A stretch of 64,000 nt of DNA from Takakia lepidozioides. Taxonomy: Eukaryota > Streptophyta > Takakiopsida > Takakiales > Takakiaceae. The position numbers and the translations under genes were made by a program. Location: positions 682,001-746,000 of the forward strand of contig CM060733.1 in the NCBI GenBank assembly GCA_030704615.1. The letters run 5' to 3'. The notes under the pieces are model-generated. The model made no database searches and had not been told where the DNA came from. It worked only from the letters and a program-made list of their open reading frames with translations. Shown one piece after another: positions 1 through 12,899 of this stretch (position 1 is the stretch's first letter; each line of letters begins with the position of its first letter).

Positions 1-422
1 TGCAATTGGGGGATGGCCTCCACGACGGATGACCCAAAAACCACGTTGTACATTTTCGAGAGCAGAGACAAGATGATAAAGACTCTCGCACATAGATGGT
101 GGATTGCACCTGAAATTTCAATTGTTCATAATGTAGCCAACAATCAGTCAGATGGCACACCTCGTAGGCCCCTCTAACCGTGCCATCAGAGACCTTTGTA
201 ATTGGGAAGATAGCCCAGACAATAAATGGGGGTAACACGTTCGATGCAAGCCTGTTCAACGATATGTCTACTGGAACCTGTTTTGCTTCCGCTCTGGAAA
301 ACTTGTGTGTAGACACAGTAGAGTTGCGGTACAAACTAGAAAATGTTGTGAAGCGTTTCATGACGGGGCTATTCAATTGGCCTGAGCCCAAAAATTGTTG
401 GAGGATGGATAGAAACTTGTAG
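1..422 (+). pseudogene. 3' end of an unrecognised coding region
   Basis: Frame 1 is open from base 1 to a TAA at about 175. A second frame then stays open from 180 to a stop at 420-422. Both segments have ordinary protein composition (for example KTLAHRWWIAPEISIV in the first and ENVVKRFMTGLFNWPEP in the second), so this reads as one C-terminal region with a single frameshift near 177. An AATAAA at 447-452 fits a polyadenylation signal just past the stop. The 5' part is outside the window. I do not recognise the family; a decayed transposon protein is as likely as a host gene. Confidence 0.4.
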
Positions 423-446
423 ACCTCTGACTTTACATCATGTTTG

Positions 447-452
447 AATAAA
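447..452 (+). promoter_or_regulatory. putative polyadenylation signal AATAAA
   Basis: A canonical AATAAA lies about 25 bases after the stop codon of the partial coding region ending at 422. It is supported only by position and consensus. Confidence 0.35.
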
Positions 453-539
453 TGTTGTTTTCAATTGTGTTTGTCTCGTACCATAATGTTTTAAATGTTT
501 GTTACTTGGCCATGGCACCTGGGTCCATCATATGGGATA

Positions 540-3500
540 ATCAAGCACCACACCCACGAATCTTGAAGAGTGACAGTGTACACCGAGTCAATGGGTGAAC
601 CAATCGTTCCCCTGCCAAATGACTTTAGATTGATTTGAAACTTTGGGACTGTCTTGTACATGCCCTCTTTAAATTACCGGACAAGTATGAGGTCAATCTA
701 AAATGGTTCTAAGGGTGAACCAATAGTTCCCCTATTAAATGATTCATAATTGAAAATTGGTTGAAAAATTTAACGAGTCGTTCGGGGGGCAAATGATTAT
801 TTTTTCGCTTGTAACTTTGTGCACGTGATTTGTACGTACTTAAGCACATATGGACCAAAGTTGAACTTCAACAAAGTTGTTTGAATGGGTTATTCAAATT
901 CATAAGGAGAAACAACCTTTCGTCTGCACATGAATTGTTTTTAATTCCATTCTGAAGCCATATGCTTGATAACAACATGAAGAGTTGCATGCAAAATATC
1001 ACCATGAACAGACATCGTTTGCATCCAAAACACATTTTATTCCTTCATTTGCACTCCAAGGTGAAGTTATCTTCAACTTCATGCACTCTTCATAGAGAGT
1101 TCTGCAATAGTGAGCATAGAGCAAGGATGTGGTGGTGTGAGGGTTCAACTCACAGAATAAAATCAAGCCAAAAACAAAATCATTGCGCCCCACACTCATT
1201 GCGCCCCACAATCCTATGCCCTCTAAATCATTTTATTTAGTAAAAATCCAGTTCAATTCAAAATTGGATGAAATGGTGAATGGAAACTTCCCCGATGAAA
1301 TGATATTTTATTGCTCCGAAACTTTGCAAGTGTCTTCCCTCTTACACGTCTTTGAGAAGTATGACATCAATCTAAAATGGTTTAAAGGGTGAACCAATCG
1401 TCCCCCTACTAAATGATTTTAAATTGATTTGAAACTTTGCAAGTGTCTTGTACATGCCCTCTTACAGGTCTTTCACAAGTTTCAAGTCAATCTAAAATGG
1501 TTGAAAGGGTGAATCAATCATGAACATATCAAATGATTTAGGAGTGCTTTAAAGCTTTGCAAGTGTCTTTCACATGCGGTACCGGACAAGTATGAGGTCA
1601 GTAAAATATGGTTGAAAGGGTGAACCAATTGTTCTCCTATCAAATGATTTTACATTGCTTTGAAGCTTTGCAAGTATCAGCCATATGCCCTCCTACAAGT
1701 ACCGGACAAATATGACGTGAATAAAAAATGGTTGAAAGGGTGAACCAATCATTCCGCTATCAAATGATTTTATATTGCTTTGGATGTCATTGCTTTGGTA
1801 ATTCTAGCCCCCCAATGGCCCATTGTAACCCTTGAATTACAATTCAAAATGCAATTCAAGCCCTTAAAATTGGTAATGCCAGTCCCTAAAATGACCAACC
1901 CTAACCACCCCTCAAATTGTAATTTGAGCCCTTGAAATTGTCAATTCCAATCCCTCAAATTGCAATTGAAGCCTCTGAAATTTAATGCCAACCCCTCAAA
2001 TTCCACTTCTAGCCCCTGAAATGGCAATTCCCGCCCCTCAAATTGCAACTGTAGCTTGTGAAATGGCAATTGCTAGTGCAGCCCCTGGAATGGCAGTTTC
2101 AGCCCCTCAAATTGCAAGTCCAGCCCCTGAATCTGGCTATTGGTGAATCAATCATTCCCCTGCCAAATGATTTGGGATTCATTTGAAACTTTGCGAGTGT
2201 CTTGTACATGCCCTCTTAAAGTTACTGGACAAGTATGATGTCAATGTTAAATGGTTCAAAGGGTGAACCAACAGGTCCCCTGTTGGATAATTCATGATTA
2301 ATCGTTAACGATTGATCTCATATTACACTGGGACCTATCAGAGGGTACATTGAACACACTGGCCAAGTCTCAAAGCGATCGAAAATCATTTGGATGGGCA
2401 ACCATCCGTCGGCCCATTGAATGAATTTCGGTTGATCTCATATTACTCTGGGGCCTCTTCCATGGTACATTGAACATATTGGCCAAGTCTCAAAGCAAAC
2501 CAAAATCATTTCGATGGCCAACCATCCGTTGAGCCATCGAATGAATTTTGATTGATCTGATATTAGTCCGGGACCTGTGAGAGGGTGTCTCAAATGTAAT
2601 GGCAAAGTTTGGATGCAAAACAAAATGATTTGGATGGGCAACCATCCGTTCACCCATTGAATGTATTCTGTTGGATCTGCTATTACTTTAGGACCTGTTG
2701 GACTGCATTTCGCGTGCTCATGTTTTTTTTTTTCATTCTGTTTCTGAATGGGGCGTGTAATAACTCCATATGCAACGTGCGTGCCAAATTTGGGAGCGAT
2801 CAAAATTCATTTGGATCCAAAACCACAGTTTTTGTTGTGTCTCCGCATATGTGTCGCACACATGTTCAAGCACATGCGGGCAAAAGAGGGGCTTCAACCA
2901 CATCCGCAATGGATGCAATAGTCGTGCACGCATTGCAGGATTTCTTTTTCGCAATGAACTAAAACCAGATGACAACTGAACGCCTCATTGGCCCATCGAA
3001 CGAATTTCGAGTGATCTCATATTACACTGGGACCTATCAGAGGGTACGTTGAACACATTGGCCAAGTCTCAAAGCGAACGAAAATCATTTGGATGGGCAA
3101 CCATCCGTTGGCCCATTGAACGAATTTCGATTGATCTCATATTACTCTGGGGCCTCTTCCATGGTACATTGAATGTACTGGCCAAGTCTCAAAGCGAACC
3201 AAAATTATTTGGAGGCAAATGATTTATTCGTCTGCTCATTTATTTGTGATTAATCGTTAATGGTGAAAAGGATAAACCAAAGGTTCCTTGATAAAAAAAA
3301 AAATTGAATGATTTGAAATTTTGCCAGTATGTTCTACATGTCTCTTACATGGACCGGACAAGTATGAGATCAATCAAAAATGGAGTTACTTGATGTGCCG
3401 ATTTCTGAATGCTTTCAAACTTTGCCATTGCATTGTACATGCCTTCTTAAAGGTACCGGACAAGTATGAGTTCGATTTAAAATATTGCAATGGATGAACC

Positions 3501-3700
3501 AATGGTATCTTCATTCAGCAATTTTTGATTTTTTGAAACTTTGCCAGTATATTGTACATGTCGTCAAACAGGTACCGAACAAGTATGAGGTTATTCAAAA
3601 ATGGTTCAAAGGATGAACCTCGTATTTCCAAAAATTACGTAGACTATACAGTGGGTTGTACATTTAAGTTTTCGCAACCTGAGACCTTTGGCCTACTCCA
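540..3700. repeat. degenerate ~120-bp repeat block in both orientations
   Basis: A unit of roughly 115-120 bp recurs with the landmarks GGACAAGTATGAGGTCAAT, GGGTGAACCAATCGTTCC, CAAATGATTT and TTTGAAACTTTGCAAGTG. It runs forward from about 540 to 2,290 and from 3,280 to 3,620. From 2,300 to 3,230 the same unit is reverse-complemented, with the landmarks GATCTCATATTAC, GGGCAACCATCCGT and GGCCCATTGAACGAATTTCG. The block at 16,260-17,660 is the same family. The stretch at 1,800-2,150 is a separate low-complexity run of 'AGCCCCT(C/G)AAATTGCAATT'-like words. No gene is visible. The arrangement suggests a foldback-type element or a locally inverted satellite. Confidence 0.75.
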
Positions 3701-3716
3701 TACGTTTCTAGCGTTT

Positions 3717-6144
3717 CTAGCCATCTTCATCTAGATTTATTACTTCGTTGTCGTCATCTCCAGATGTTGATGAAAATGCTCCGGGTGTAGAGGACGTGCC
3801 TCCACCAGTACGGAGAGCTCGAGCCTGGGCTCGAGTGGTCAAAGAGTAACCCAGTGTTGTGTGGTCCACCCTTGCCATCATGCGTAGCGTTCTAGGCGAG
3901 TACTGACTCTCTTCCACATTTGCCAGAGCCGGGTATGTCGCTCTTGCTACGGCTTCATGCAATTTTTCAATTAAATCCGATATGTTTGGAAGTGGCAAGA
4001 ACACCCCTGGAATAGGGGCAACTTGGTTACGCCATGTGTTCTGCCAATACTTTACAACACTCATGATGACAGCCTTGAAATTGTCCAACACCTCCTCCTG
4101 CTGGGGGTCTCTACGCAACTCTGGAAGAAATGGCCCTTCATCCCGACGAGGCACCCATACAATCGCGAACCGATTGGGAGAGACCTATTTCTAAGGGAGT
4201 TGGAGGCCGCTAGCATCCGTTGGGAGGATATGGGTCCCGTATGCCTCTAGGACGTATGGTTATTTCCCAGTTGGATGTCACCCAAAAGGTCACCAGATCT
4301 TTAACCCTAGTTAACGTCTTCGCATCCAAGGCGTGCATCTCTCTTGAAGCATCCCATGTCATTGTCTCCTCCCAGTGCTACCAATTAAAAAAATCGTAAG
4401 GCAATACATCCAATGGCATGTTGTACCGGTTGTACTCGTATCCCGTGGGCATATTGTCTTGCAACCCAAACAACTCGTAGAAACGTCGATGGATTGGTCC
4501 ACGGTAGTCAGAGCATTGGCTGGCTCGCTTGGCTGCCGATATGAGACATGCGGGATGGAACAAATGGCCACATGAACCAAGCATATAGCCTCCCTCCGGT
4601 CCGTAAGGGTTTAGGCACATTGTGCACACCATACCATCTGTTACCTACGACGCTGGATTGCTCCGTGGTATCCACGTCCGTTTATCCTCATGAATGTAGG
4701 ATGACATCCTCGGCCTGCTATCCCACTCCTCCTCTACTTCCAAATCCCAGTTTATGCTCTTATTGGTATCGGAAAATTGTATGCACACAGTGCTCAAACA
4801 TGACATCCACATCACCCCATGTGGTGAATCCAGTGTACTTCGACGTGAATACATCACGCACAGTGTCGTGCCTTTGCAAATTAGCATAGATGCTATCTAC
4901 GCTTCGATTCGACAAACGTGCTGCACGTTGGAGGGAGGACAACGCTTCTTCTATCCGTGTTTCCCGCGATGCTAGACGGGCCGCCCATGTCACCCAATTC
5001 CGCCAATTCCCCTTCAACCATGGCCACGATCGGATTTGCATGGCATTTGAGTACCGATATGCAACAGCCCTAGCTTGCTCTAATTCCTATTCTTGGGCCG
5101 ATGTAATTTGCACGGCTGAACATTCCCCAGTTTCCACTATGGGGTCCTTCCCTTTTCTTGCCCTCTCCGCCGCAAGTCTTTCTTCTTCAACCCTCGCCGG
5201 GTCCAGTTCAGGCGTTTGCACTTCATTTCCATGCCCGATTGAGTCAACCCCGTCGATGACGCGGTCAATGTCCATTGGTGGCATATTCAAACGCGCCAAT
5301 ATGTCTTGCTCGTTGGTGATTGGCCTCGGGTCCTGAAGCACACCGCGTACGTTGTCGAGAGTCCCCAACCCCATTCTTTCCAGCAACTTCGTTATTTGCC
5401 ATCGTTGCAAATGAACAATGTCCTGCAGGTCCTTGAGGAGTTGTTCATGTGCGGCCAACTGTTCTCCAACGGAGAGCGTACCTCGCCCCCCTCCACCTCA
5501 GACGTTGAAGGCCCGGCTGCGGAGACCTGTTGCGGCGTGTAATCTGGAGGTTGGTCGGCATTTCCTCCTTCTTCCACATCGTCGTTTCCATCCGCCTTTT
5601 CTCCTTCTTCCACCTCGTCGTTTCCATCCAACCGTATGATGTCCTGCCCCTGACGTATATACAAGTTTGGGATATCAGAGAACATGTATAGTCTAGTATG
5701 TTGTCTCGCAGTGGCAGTTTGCCAATCCACTCGCTGCAATAAAATCAACTATGTATACAACATGGCCGTAAATAAATACGGGACCTTGTTGTTGACGAGC
5801 GGTTGACCCCACAATGTTGTATGTACCTCCTCTGCCCTGTGGCGGAAATGCGGGTTGGCGCAGGATTAATGCAAACTAGCTTGATTTTGTTTGGTTTGTG
5901 GATCATGCCTATCTCTGGGCCACAAACGATTCATGTGACACCAGTCCATAAATTTCCTGCAGTCACCAAGCGACCACCGCTGCCCCAACTTCCAAACTTC
6001 CCAACCTGGTTCTGCAAGAATGTTGGGGTCATTGTATATGTCCCAACGAAGTTCGCGTCTGACCCCTTTTGGTTTTTTTTTGGGAGGTCCAGGTTCATTA
6101 TCGTCATCCCTGGGATGACCTCTTCTGTCTTCCTCCTCTGCCAT
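3717..6144 (-). pseudogene. broken RING-like zinc-finger gene
   Basis: A chain of minus-strand coding segments reads 6,144 to 3,717. The first (6,144-5,866) starts with ATG and has a basic patch, PPKKKPKG, that could be a nuclear localisation signal. An acidic segment (about 5,740-5,400) is followed by a Glu/Arg-rich, probably helical part (5,458-4,760). Then comes a RING-like motif (4,632-4,378) with C-x2-C, CGHLFHPAC and a final CSDY where a second Cys pair is expected, so one zinc ligand is missing. The last segment (4,154-3,717) ends in an acidic tail, NEVINLDEDG. Lesions include an in-frame stop at about 5,084-5,086 and frame changes near 4,640 and 4,160. A TATAAGG motif on the coding strand lies near 6,510. 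Some breaks could be introns, but an in-frame stop within matching frames suggests decay. No specific family is recognised. Confidence 0.5.
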
Positions 6145-6579
6145 TTATGGCTCTGGCTTACCCCTACTCGACAGGTGTTTGCTAAGCAAAATGCTCTCCC
6201 AACCCTCCTAAATCGTACCTAATCCTACTCCTTAATGAATCCTCCCCAAGTACTAGAGGCACGTGTCACTCCCTCGGCAGTTCTAAGTGATATGACGCAA
6301 TGTGCAATGAAAGAAACGTGGGTGCCAGAGGAGGGCTTTCCGGGAGGTACTCAGCATCGATTTCGTAGAAACCAACGGCCCAAAGTACCCCTCACCCAAC
6401 CAATAGCACCCCTCTCCACTTGGACTCAATGACAAGGAATGCAACATCCCAGCGCCCACCAAGTCCTGGTGTGGAGAAAAGTGAGGGAGAGAATGGCCTC
6501 CAAGGCCTTATAAGCCCCCCCTCCACACTCGGGGCGCACGCTGTCATCATGACTGCACACGCTAGTAATAGCTGCGACC

Positions 6580-7510
6580 GCTAGCAGGGGGTGGTCGCAT
6601 CATTTGTTCATTTCTTTATTATGTGCGACCACCAGCAGGGGGGTGGTCGCATAATTTTCCGATTTTTAAATATCTACCAACAATCAATAGCTCAGTTGGT
6701 TAAGAGCACTGAGTGCGACCCGGACGATTCTGGGGTCAAATCTTGCTACATGATGGGTGTGGAATGGTTTGTGTGTGGTGCCTCATTCCTACGCCTCTTG
6801 GCGCATAAATGAAAGAGGTTATTTTCTCCTCTCACTGGGCCTGATTTGTGAGCTGTCGCTCCCAGGTGTTTCCCAAAATAAAAAATAAAAATAAAAATAA
6901 AAATAAAAAATCTGCGACCACCAGCAAAGGGGTGATCGCACCATTTTCTTTTAGGGGCGACCACCAGCAAGGGGGTGGTTGCAAAATTTTCTATTTTTAA
7001 ATAGTTGCGACCACCAGCAGGGGGGTGGTTGGACCATTTTTCTTTTTGTTAAATAGGTGCGAATAATATGTAGAGCAGTTTCATTCGGGCCCTGATTCTA
7101 GAGTGGTCCAAGAATTACTGTGGCCCAGAAATTAGAGTGGGGCGCCTATGAAGGAAGGTCACGTGTATTAAGGAATGAGATGAGGGGGTCCAAAAAAAGA
7201 ATGGAGGAATTGGCTAAATTTAGAATAGGGAGTCCTGCAGGGTTGACATGTGTTCAGGGCCTTCTAGAAGGCTCCCAGGGTCGGCGGGCTTCTAGAAGGG
7301 TCCCACCGCCCTGAGAGGCTATATAAGGGACCCCCCCCCCCCTCCTTACTATGTACTAACTTACTACCTATTAAATCAGTAAATAGGTGCGACTACCAGC
7401 AGGGGGGTGGTCGCAACATTTTTTTTATTTTTTATTTTAACAGTTGCGACGACCGCTACTGGTGGTCGCACAAAAAATAGGTGCGACCACCAGGAGGTTG
7501 GTCCCCTTGC
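6580..7510. repeat. palindrome cluster a (TGCGACCACC...GGTGGTCGCA)
   Basis: At least eight copies of a ~28-bp imperfect palindrome occur near 6,578, 6,620, 6,911, 6,957, 7,006, 7,386, 7,443 and 7,481. The arms are TGCGACCACC and GGTGGTCGCA, separated by about AGCAGGGG. Some copies are point-mutated (GGTGATCGCA, GGTGGTTGCA). The copies are 30-400 bp apart, and the SINE at 6,684-6,910 sits among them. Each copy could form a stable hairpin in single-stranded DNA or RNA. A C run at 7,332-7,343 follows a poorly supported open stretch (7,120-7,314). Confidence 0.8.
6684..6910 (+). repeat. tRNA-derived SINE, copy 1
   Basis: The 5' end carries an RNA polymerase III A box (TAGCTCAGTTGGTTAAGAGC, from 6,688) and a B-box-like GGGGTCAAATC about 45 bp downstream, as in a tRNA-related SINE head. 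The body shares GAAAGAGGTTATTTTCTCC, CTCTCACT and GGGCCTGATTT with the inverted copy at 14,290-14,540. The 3' end is an (AAAAT)n tail ending at about 6,910. Length is ~227 bp. No convincing target-site duplication is visible. This is a retroposon, not a functional tRNA: no full cloverleaf can be folded. Confidence 0.85.
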
Positions 7511-8174
7511 ACCTGTATGTATGTTTGGAGAGGCAGATGAAAAGTACATGTATCGACTCCCCATGGATTTGTGAAGGGGAAGATGAATGTTGGGAGCTGC
7601 AACTGGCCTTTGTGGCTTTCGAAACCATAATACGAAATCAACAATGTAAAGGTAATGACGAAACACAAACACACGCACAACCACCAAACCTTTTCTTGGG
7701 TACACATATTCCACCATTTTTATTTCCGTACACGTATGCATGTACCCAAACTGAAACATAGATATCCATGGAAACATACTACACATCATGTGACAGAAGT
7801 TATAGCTGTACCTAGTTCTGTCTGGCACGATGACGATGGTATGATCTCACGCCTAGTACAAAATCTTCGTCCCCACTCACTTCACCCCCGTTCCCATGAT
7901 CAGTGCTAGAATCATGATCTCCATCTGTTCTTTCATTTCCAGAGGCAACTGGTCGTTGGACCTGTAGTCGTCATCGGAGTACGTTCAGTTGTCTCTCTGG
8001 TCGATTTCCACTCCTATCATGAATACCATCTAGGATATCAGGCCTATTCACAGGTCGGTCACCAACAAAAGGTTGCACAATTCTCTGCCGTTTTCTTTTC
8101 CTCCCCTGCACCTCCCACAATTACGGGCCTTTCCGTCATTCCACAGCTACATTTTCCTGATCTGGCACCTACAA
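7511..8174. other. no gene recognised
   Basis: Several short open frames overlap on both strands (for example 7,444-7,761 plus and 7,376-7,828 minus), but none shows a family motif or conserved composition. I see only unique, weakly AT-rich sequence between two palindrome clusters. Confidence 0.4.
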
Positions 8175-9175
8175 GAATTGAGTGCGGTGGGCGCACTCAC
8201 TTTCGAGACTGACAAAGGATCAAAACAGACAAACATCAATTCTCCAAAACAACAGACATAACCCTCCTTTCCTGTCAACCGGAATTGAGTGCGACACTCA
8301 TTTTTTGGACACCTTCCATGACACCTATGAAATCATGTTCATTGCAGGCACTCCATCTCTACTCAGTCAATGGCTCCATTGTCACTTCCTCTTCCACATT
8401 GTGTGCTTCATTATAGAGGCAGAAATTGAGTGCGCCACCACACTCAAAACTGTACAACTATATAAAACTGTAAACTATGTCATCTCACAAATTGCCATTT
8501 CACTCACCAAAGTCCGCTACAAAAAAATGAGTGCGGCAGCGCATTCAATTCCAGGCCTCACTCTATCTCTCATTCAGCCGATTCCATATCAACTTTGATT
8601 TACCTACTGTCTTCAAATATCTGCGAGTCCACTGTTAAAACTGAGTGCGCCACCACACTCAGTTTCCAGGGTAGTCTGATGTTTTTCCCATAACTAAAAA
8701 AGAATGCTTTCCAATTTCCACAATCATTTTCACCTTATAGTTCATCTCACACATCATCAAATCAACCATCTACAGGTGCTCAAAAAACTGAGTGTTGTGG
8801 CGCACTCATTTTTGGGAGCCCTCCATTTTGTCTGCCTGCTTTCTGTTGCAAGCACACCAGGGTCTTTACCTCTGTCCACGAAGACGGTCGACCACACCTC
8901 AGAACTGAGTGCGCCACCACACTCAGCTTCAAGGTTATCGTTTCTGTCTATCTTAAAACTCAAAAGAGATCTCACTTTTAATGAAACACACTTTCTAACT
9001 ATCGTTTCAGCAGACTGACCTTTCTATGGTGCTCCGAAACTGAGTGCGGTGGCGCACTCAGTTCTGGGAGCCCTCCATTCTGTCTGCCTACTTTCTGTTT
9101 TGAGTTCATTCGAGTCTTCACGTCTGTCCAAAAAGATTGTCGACCGCACCTCAGAACTGTGTGCGCCACTGTATT
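8175..9175. repeat. palindrome cluster b (GAGTGCGCCACC...CACTC)
   Basis: About nine copies of an ~18-20-bp palindrome, GAGTGCGCCACCACACTC or its other-strand form GAGTGCGGTGGCGCACTC, occur near 8,180, 8,287, 8,430, 8,530, 8,643, 8,789, 8,909, 9,042 and 9,160. Spacing is usually 100-135 bp. Sequence between copies is mostly unrelated, but the intervals at 8,800-8,905 and 9,060-9,165 resemble each other (GGGAGCCCTCCATT, CTGTCTGCCT, GTCGACC). The cluster ends directly at the start of the hAT coding remains. Confidence 0.8.
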
Positions 9176-9182
9176 TAGAAAT

Positions 9183-11885
9183 TGTGGTGGTGTCTTCTGA
9201 TACACATGATATTGAGAAAGAGGATGATTTGCAGGGATCTGTACCAAAGAAGAAGTCCAAACCTAACAGCTATAACTTGACCAGAAGGTTCCAGTTGGAG
9301 TGGGCAGCAAAGTTGCCATGGGCTGAGGGTCAACTTGCAGCAGATAGTGGTCTTCATCTTGTGAAGTGCAAGATTTGCTCCACTATCAACCAGACTCCCA
9401 AAGTCATGGCCCCCGAGTGGGACACCCTAATCAAGCATGAGAGGAAGAGGAGGGCAGAGAAGGATATGCCCAAGTACAAGGTAAAGAAAGGGGAGTGGTA
9501 CATTACTGCTGATTGCAAGCACAAAAGAAATGTTGCATTATACTATTCTCGTGCTCCTACAACTGTTTTAATGGATCCATATTCCATGTATTTTTTGGTG
9601 GATGTCCAATGACTGAGTATGAGATAATGCAGAGTTTGTTTGTCTTTCTTGAGGTCCAAAACAACCCAAGGATGCATTGGAGTGACACATCAGGTTGGAT
9701 AATGGCTGAGTTCATGTACAATGAAGTGAAGGAGAGAATGGTGTCATGTGTGAGGGCTGCCAAATATGTGGCACTGACTTGTGATGAGGTCACAAGTGTG
9801 GATAATGGCTCTTGGATCAGCATACATGCCTACATCATGCAAAATTGGGTTCGAGTCCCCAGGATGATCTCCCTTCAGAAAATTGTGGATGGGTCAGGGG
9901 TTGATAGTTTGACAGTTGTTATCTTGGATGCTTTGAGGACTGGTGGAGGACTTTCAGATAGTGGTATAGCTGGGAAATTGTTGTGTTTTGGGGCTGATGG
10001 AGTTAGTACCTTTCAAGGTGTACTGAGGAATGGGGTTACCAAACAGATTGCTTCAAAGCTGCATGCTCCATTCTGTATGGGGGTGCATTGCATGGCTCAT
10101 AGGTGCAATCTGGTAGGAATCTGGCCTTCAAGATTATCTGAATTGGGGTTTTTTAGCAGCATTGAAGCTTTGCTTCATACCAGACATGCCTACTTTGCCC
10201 ACAACCCCAAAAGATACTTGGAGTTCACTAAACTTGCAGACATGATGGAAACAAAGGGTCTGAAAATGCTCAAGAATATGAAAACTCGGTGGGTTATTGA
10301 GCCGCTCAAGAGAATTTTGGCTGAGTACAGACCCTGACTGGCCAAAATGAAGATTGACAGTGTTGAGAACAAACCGGCTAAGGTGAGCAGTTATGATCAT
10401 GTACCCCATGCTTGGTTTATATGTCTTTTTTTCCTAAAATAGTGTGGCATTTGCACATTCTAAAGCGATTTGTTGTTGTGGCATGTGGCAAGCCTTGTTG
10501 GTTTTGTTGTGTCACACATGTACTTTGTTGGGTATGTGTTGTATTCTTCCTCTTCTTGAGAGCATTGACTGTCTGGTGCAGTTTGCACAATCCCAAAATG
10601 TTTTCATTTGTGACATGGTTGCAACATCAAGGTGTGTAAGGCCAACTGTATTCTTTGTACGTTGACCGGGCCACTAAATTTGCAAGTGACGAGTTCTGGT
10701 CATTTAATTAAGAGTTTGCTAGATTGTAGCCATGAGACAATTCACCTCAAGTGGGTGGCTGACCTGAATGACAACTCACACCAATTGGCATTCATTGTGA
10801 ATGGTGAGCACATTTGTGCTGACCATGTGAGTGGTGTAACCGTGCCCAATGCCAATGTGGCTGCCCGTGGGGCCAATGGCTGTGTGGAGGCTGAAGCTGC
10901 CAATGCTTTTGATGAAGTTGCCCCACAGGTGGGAAACAACTATGTTAACAAGGATGCACGGAACCTCCTCCCCCAAGTCAAGGACGAGTGTTCAGGTGAG
11001 ACAAACCAGCCCCTTCACTAAGTATTTTTGCTCTCATTCTTGTCATCCTGTAATGGCTTAGTCATTTAAAGGGAGGGGGGAGAGAGGGAGGGGGGGCCTG
11101 CAGCATTGGGGCGAGACTTAGACTAGCTTTGAAATTAATTGGTTTTTGTATGCTAACATGTGTGGGCTTGTGGGTGTGGCGCAGCTGCAGTGGAGCAGCT
11201 TGTGGCAGAGCTCAACCTGAGATTCCACCAACAACAGGCAGTGCTTCATGCCATGGGTATAGTATATCCACAATATTGGCTGCAAGTAGGTTGTGATGAG
11301 AGTTTTCCAAAACACCTTGATGTGTTGAAGAGTTGGTACATATGGTGAAGCACGTGTGTTTGGCACGGGGGAAAAGAAGAAGAAGAGAGAGAGAGAAGAC
11401 TCCGGCCGAAGCCGGCGTAACTAAGAGCCACTTCGCCTTGCGGTTACTGCCCCCTTTCGGGGGTGGGCCCTATGAAGACATCAAAACATTGGCTTCCTCC
11501 CTTCACCCATCAGACAAGTGAGCAAGGACAACGAAAAGAAGAAGACAGTTTTGGGCCTGCTCAATCGCTGGGACCTTGAATCCTAGCAAGGTATGTTTAA
11601 GTTGTGTATGAACAGCAATCGTTGGCTGCCATGGAGCCCCCGTTTGACATCAATCCTCCACCAAGATTTGGAGAACAATTGATGCCTCTAGAGTACTAAC
11701 TCATTCGACCCGGAGTATGTGAAGCTTGCAGAAATTGCCATGATGCATGTGTTGAGCAACCGGTGGTCGTGGGAATGTATGGCCAAAAGTTCTTTGGCCT
11801 TGAGAATTTTCCCTATGATGCCTGTTTTGACAAGTGGAGCGGAGCCATCCCACGTGGGCGTTATGGAGTCTCTTCATAGAATTAG
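9183..11885 (+). pseudogene. hAT-like transposase remnant (ZNF862/C17orf113-like type)
   Basis: The first segment (9,183-9,612) contains a Cys-rich motif (VKCKICSTI ... DTLIKHERKRRAEKD). A shifted frame (9,585-10,337) gives the catalytic core: ALTCDEVTSVDNGSWIS, LLCFGADGVSTFQGV and MGVHCMAHRCNLV, which match the hAT-type RNase-H fold of this family. Decayed pieces follow: LLESIDCLVQFAQSQNVFIC near 10,550, LLDCSHETIHLKWVADL near 10,715 and LHAMGIVYPQYWLQ near 11,250. A last piece at 11,715-11,870 reads VKLAEIAMMHVL and then, in another frame, FFGLENFPYDACFDKWSG. Frameshifts near 9,580 and 10,335, plus others, make it inactive. Matching tandem-site ends were not found. Confidence 0.8.
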
Positions 11886-12780
11886 ACATTGGTGTCTTGT
11901 AGTTGTGTTGAGAACTCTTATTTGCTGTTGTGACCCTTCCCATCTTTGTTTCCATCATACATTTCTGCAAGTATAGTGAGTTTCCCTATATTACATAGGA
12001 CATTCGGATCTGTTCCACTCTTCATGCCATGGTGGCTAGGATGCATTTTGGACTTGTTTGACAACTGCCCATTGTTATTTAAGTGGGCTATGGTGCCCGA
12101 CTCCTTCGTTTTCTATCTTATGACACTAATGCCAGTTTGCTGTCTGAAATTAGGCTATGGTACTTGAGACTGTGTTTTTTCATTTGAATAAGTGGTGCCA
12201 GTTTGCTCTATGAAATTGGGCAATGGTACCCTTAGTGCTACCTTGGATTTTTCATGGTCGCCAGTTTGCCACAATACAAAGGGGAATTTCGCCACTATTT
12301 CTGCCTCAATTTGACATGTGTCGCCTGGATAATATTCCTTACTTATGAAAAAATCGTCATATTGCACAATATTTAGCATACATGTAGCCAGGTGGATTCT
12401 AGGTGGACATAAGACATGTCGCCACCTCTGCCCCTAAAATATATCGTCACGTCCACGCTTTTGCAAAAAAGAAAAAAAGAAAAAAGGTTGGGTTTGACCA
12501 TCCCTACACTGGCTAGCTGGCCTCCAGAGACACCTTTTGTGTTGGTGACTTTGCCCCACACAACACGATGGGGTGGTTCTATCCACCCTCAACCATTTTC
12601 AAATCATACAACAGAGGATGGGATTGCACTGAGAACTTTGCAGCATTGCCGGAGTTTAGTCACCTTAGTCTCGGACCTCCTCCTTTAGGGTTGTTCTACA
12701 ATTAACAATCAGAAAGGTTTTGGAGACAGTAGACATCAACTTTTGCCACACCCACGGGCAGTTCAAGATCTTTCTTTGGG
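11886..12780. other. no gene recognised
   Basis: This spacer lies between two hAT remnants. Two similar phrases, TGCCAGTTTGCTGTCTGAAATTAGGCTATGGTAC and a second at 12,195-12,230, form a short direct repeat. No coding signal is visible. Confidence 0.4.
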
Positions 12781-12899
12781 AGCCTAGCTAGCAATGCTTT
12801 GGTAATGTTCGTTCCCGACCCAATGCAATGACACTTCCGAGGGGTGCAATCGCTACATACAGTGAGATTCTACGCAGTCCTAATGTACAGCAAGACACC

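Noticed and set aside
6684-6760. Functional tRNA gene
   Set aside because: The A and B boxes are present but no anticodon or acceptor stem pairs, and the unit continues to an (AAAAT)n tail, so it is a SINE.
6580-9175. CRISPR-like arrays
   Set aside because: The repeats are short self-complementary words with irregular spacers in a eukaryotic genome, with no cas genes.
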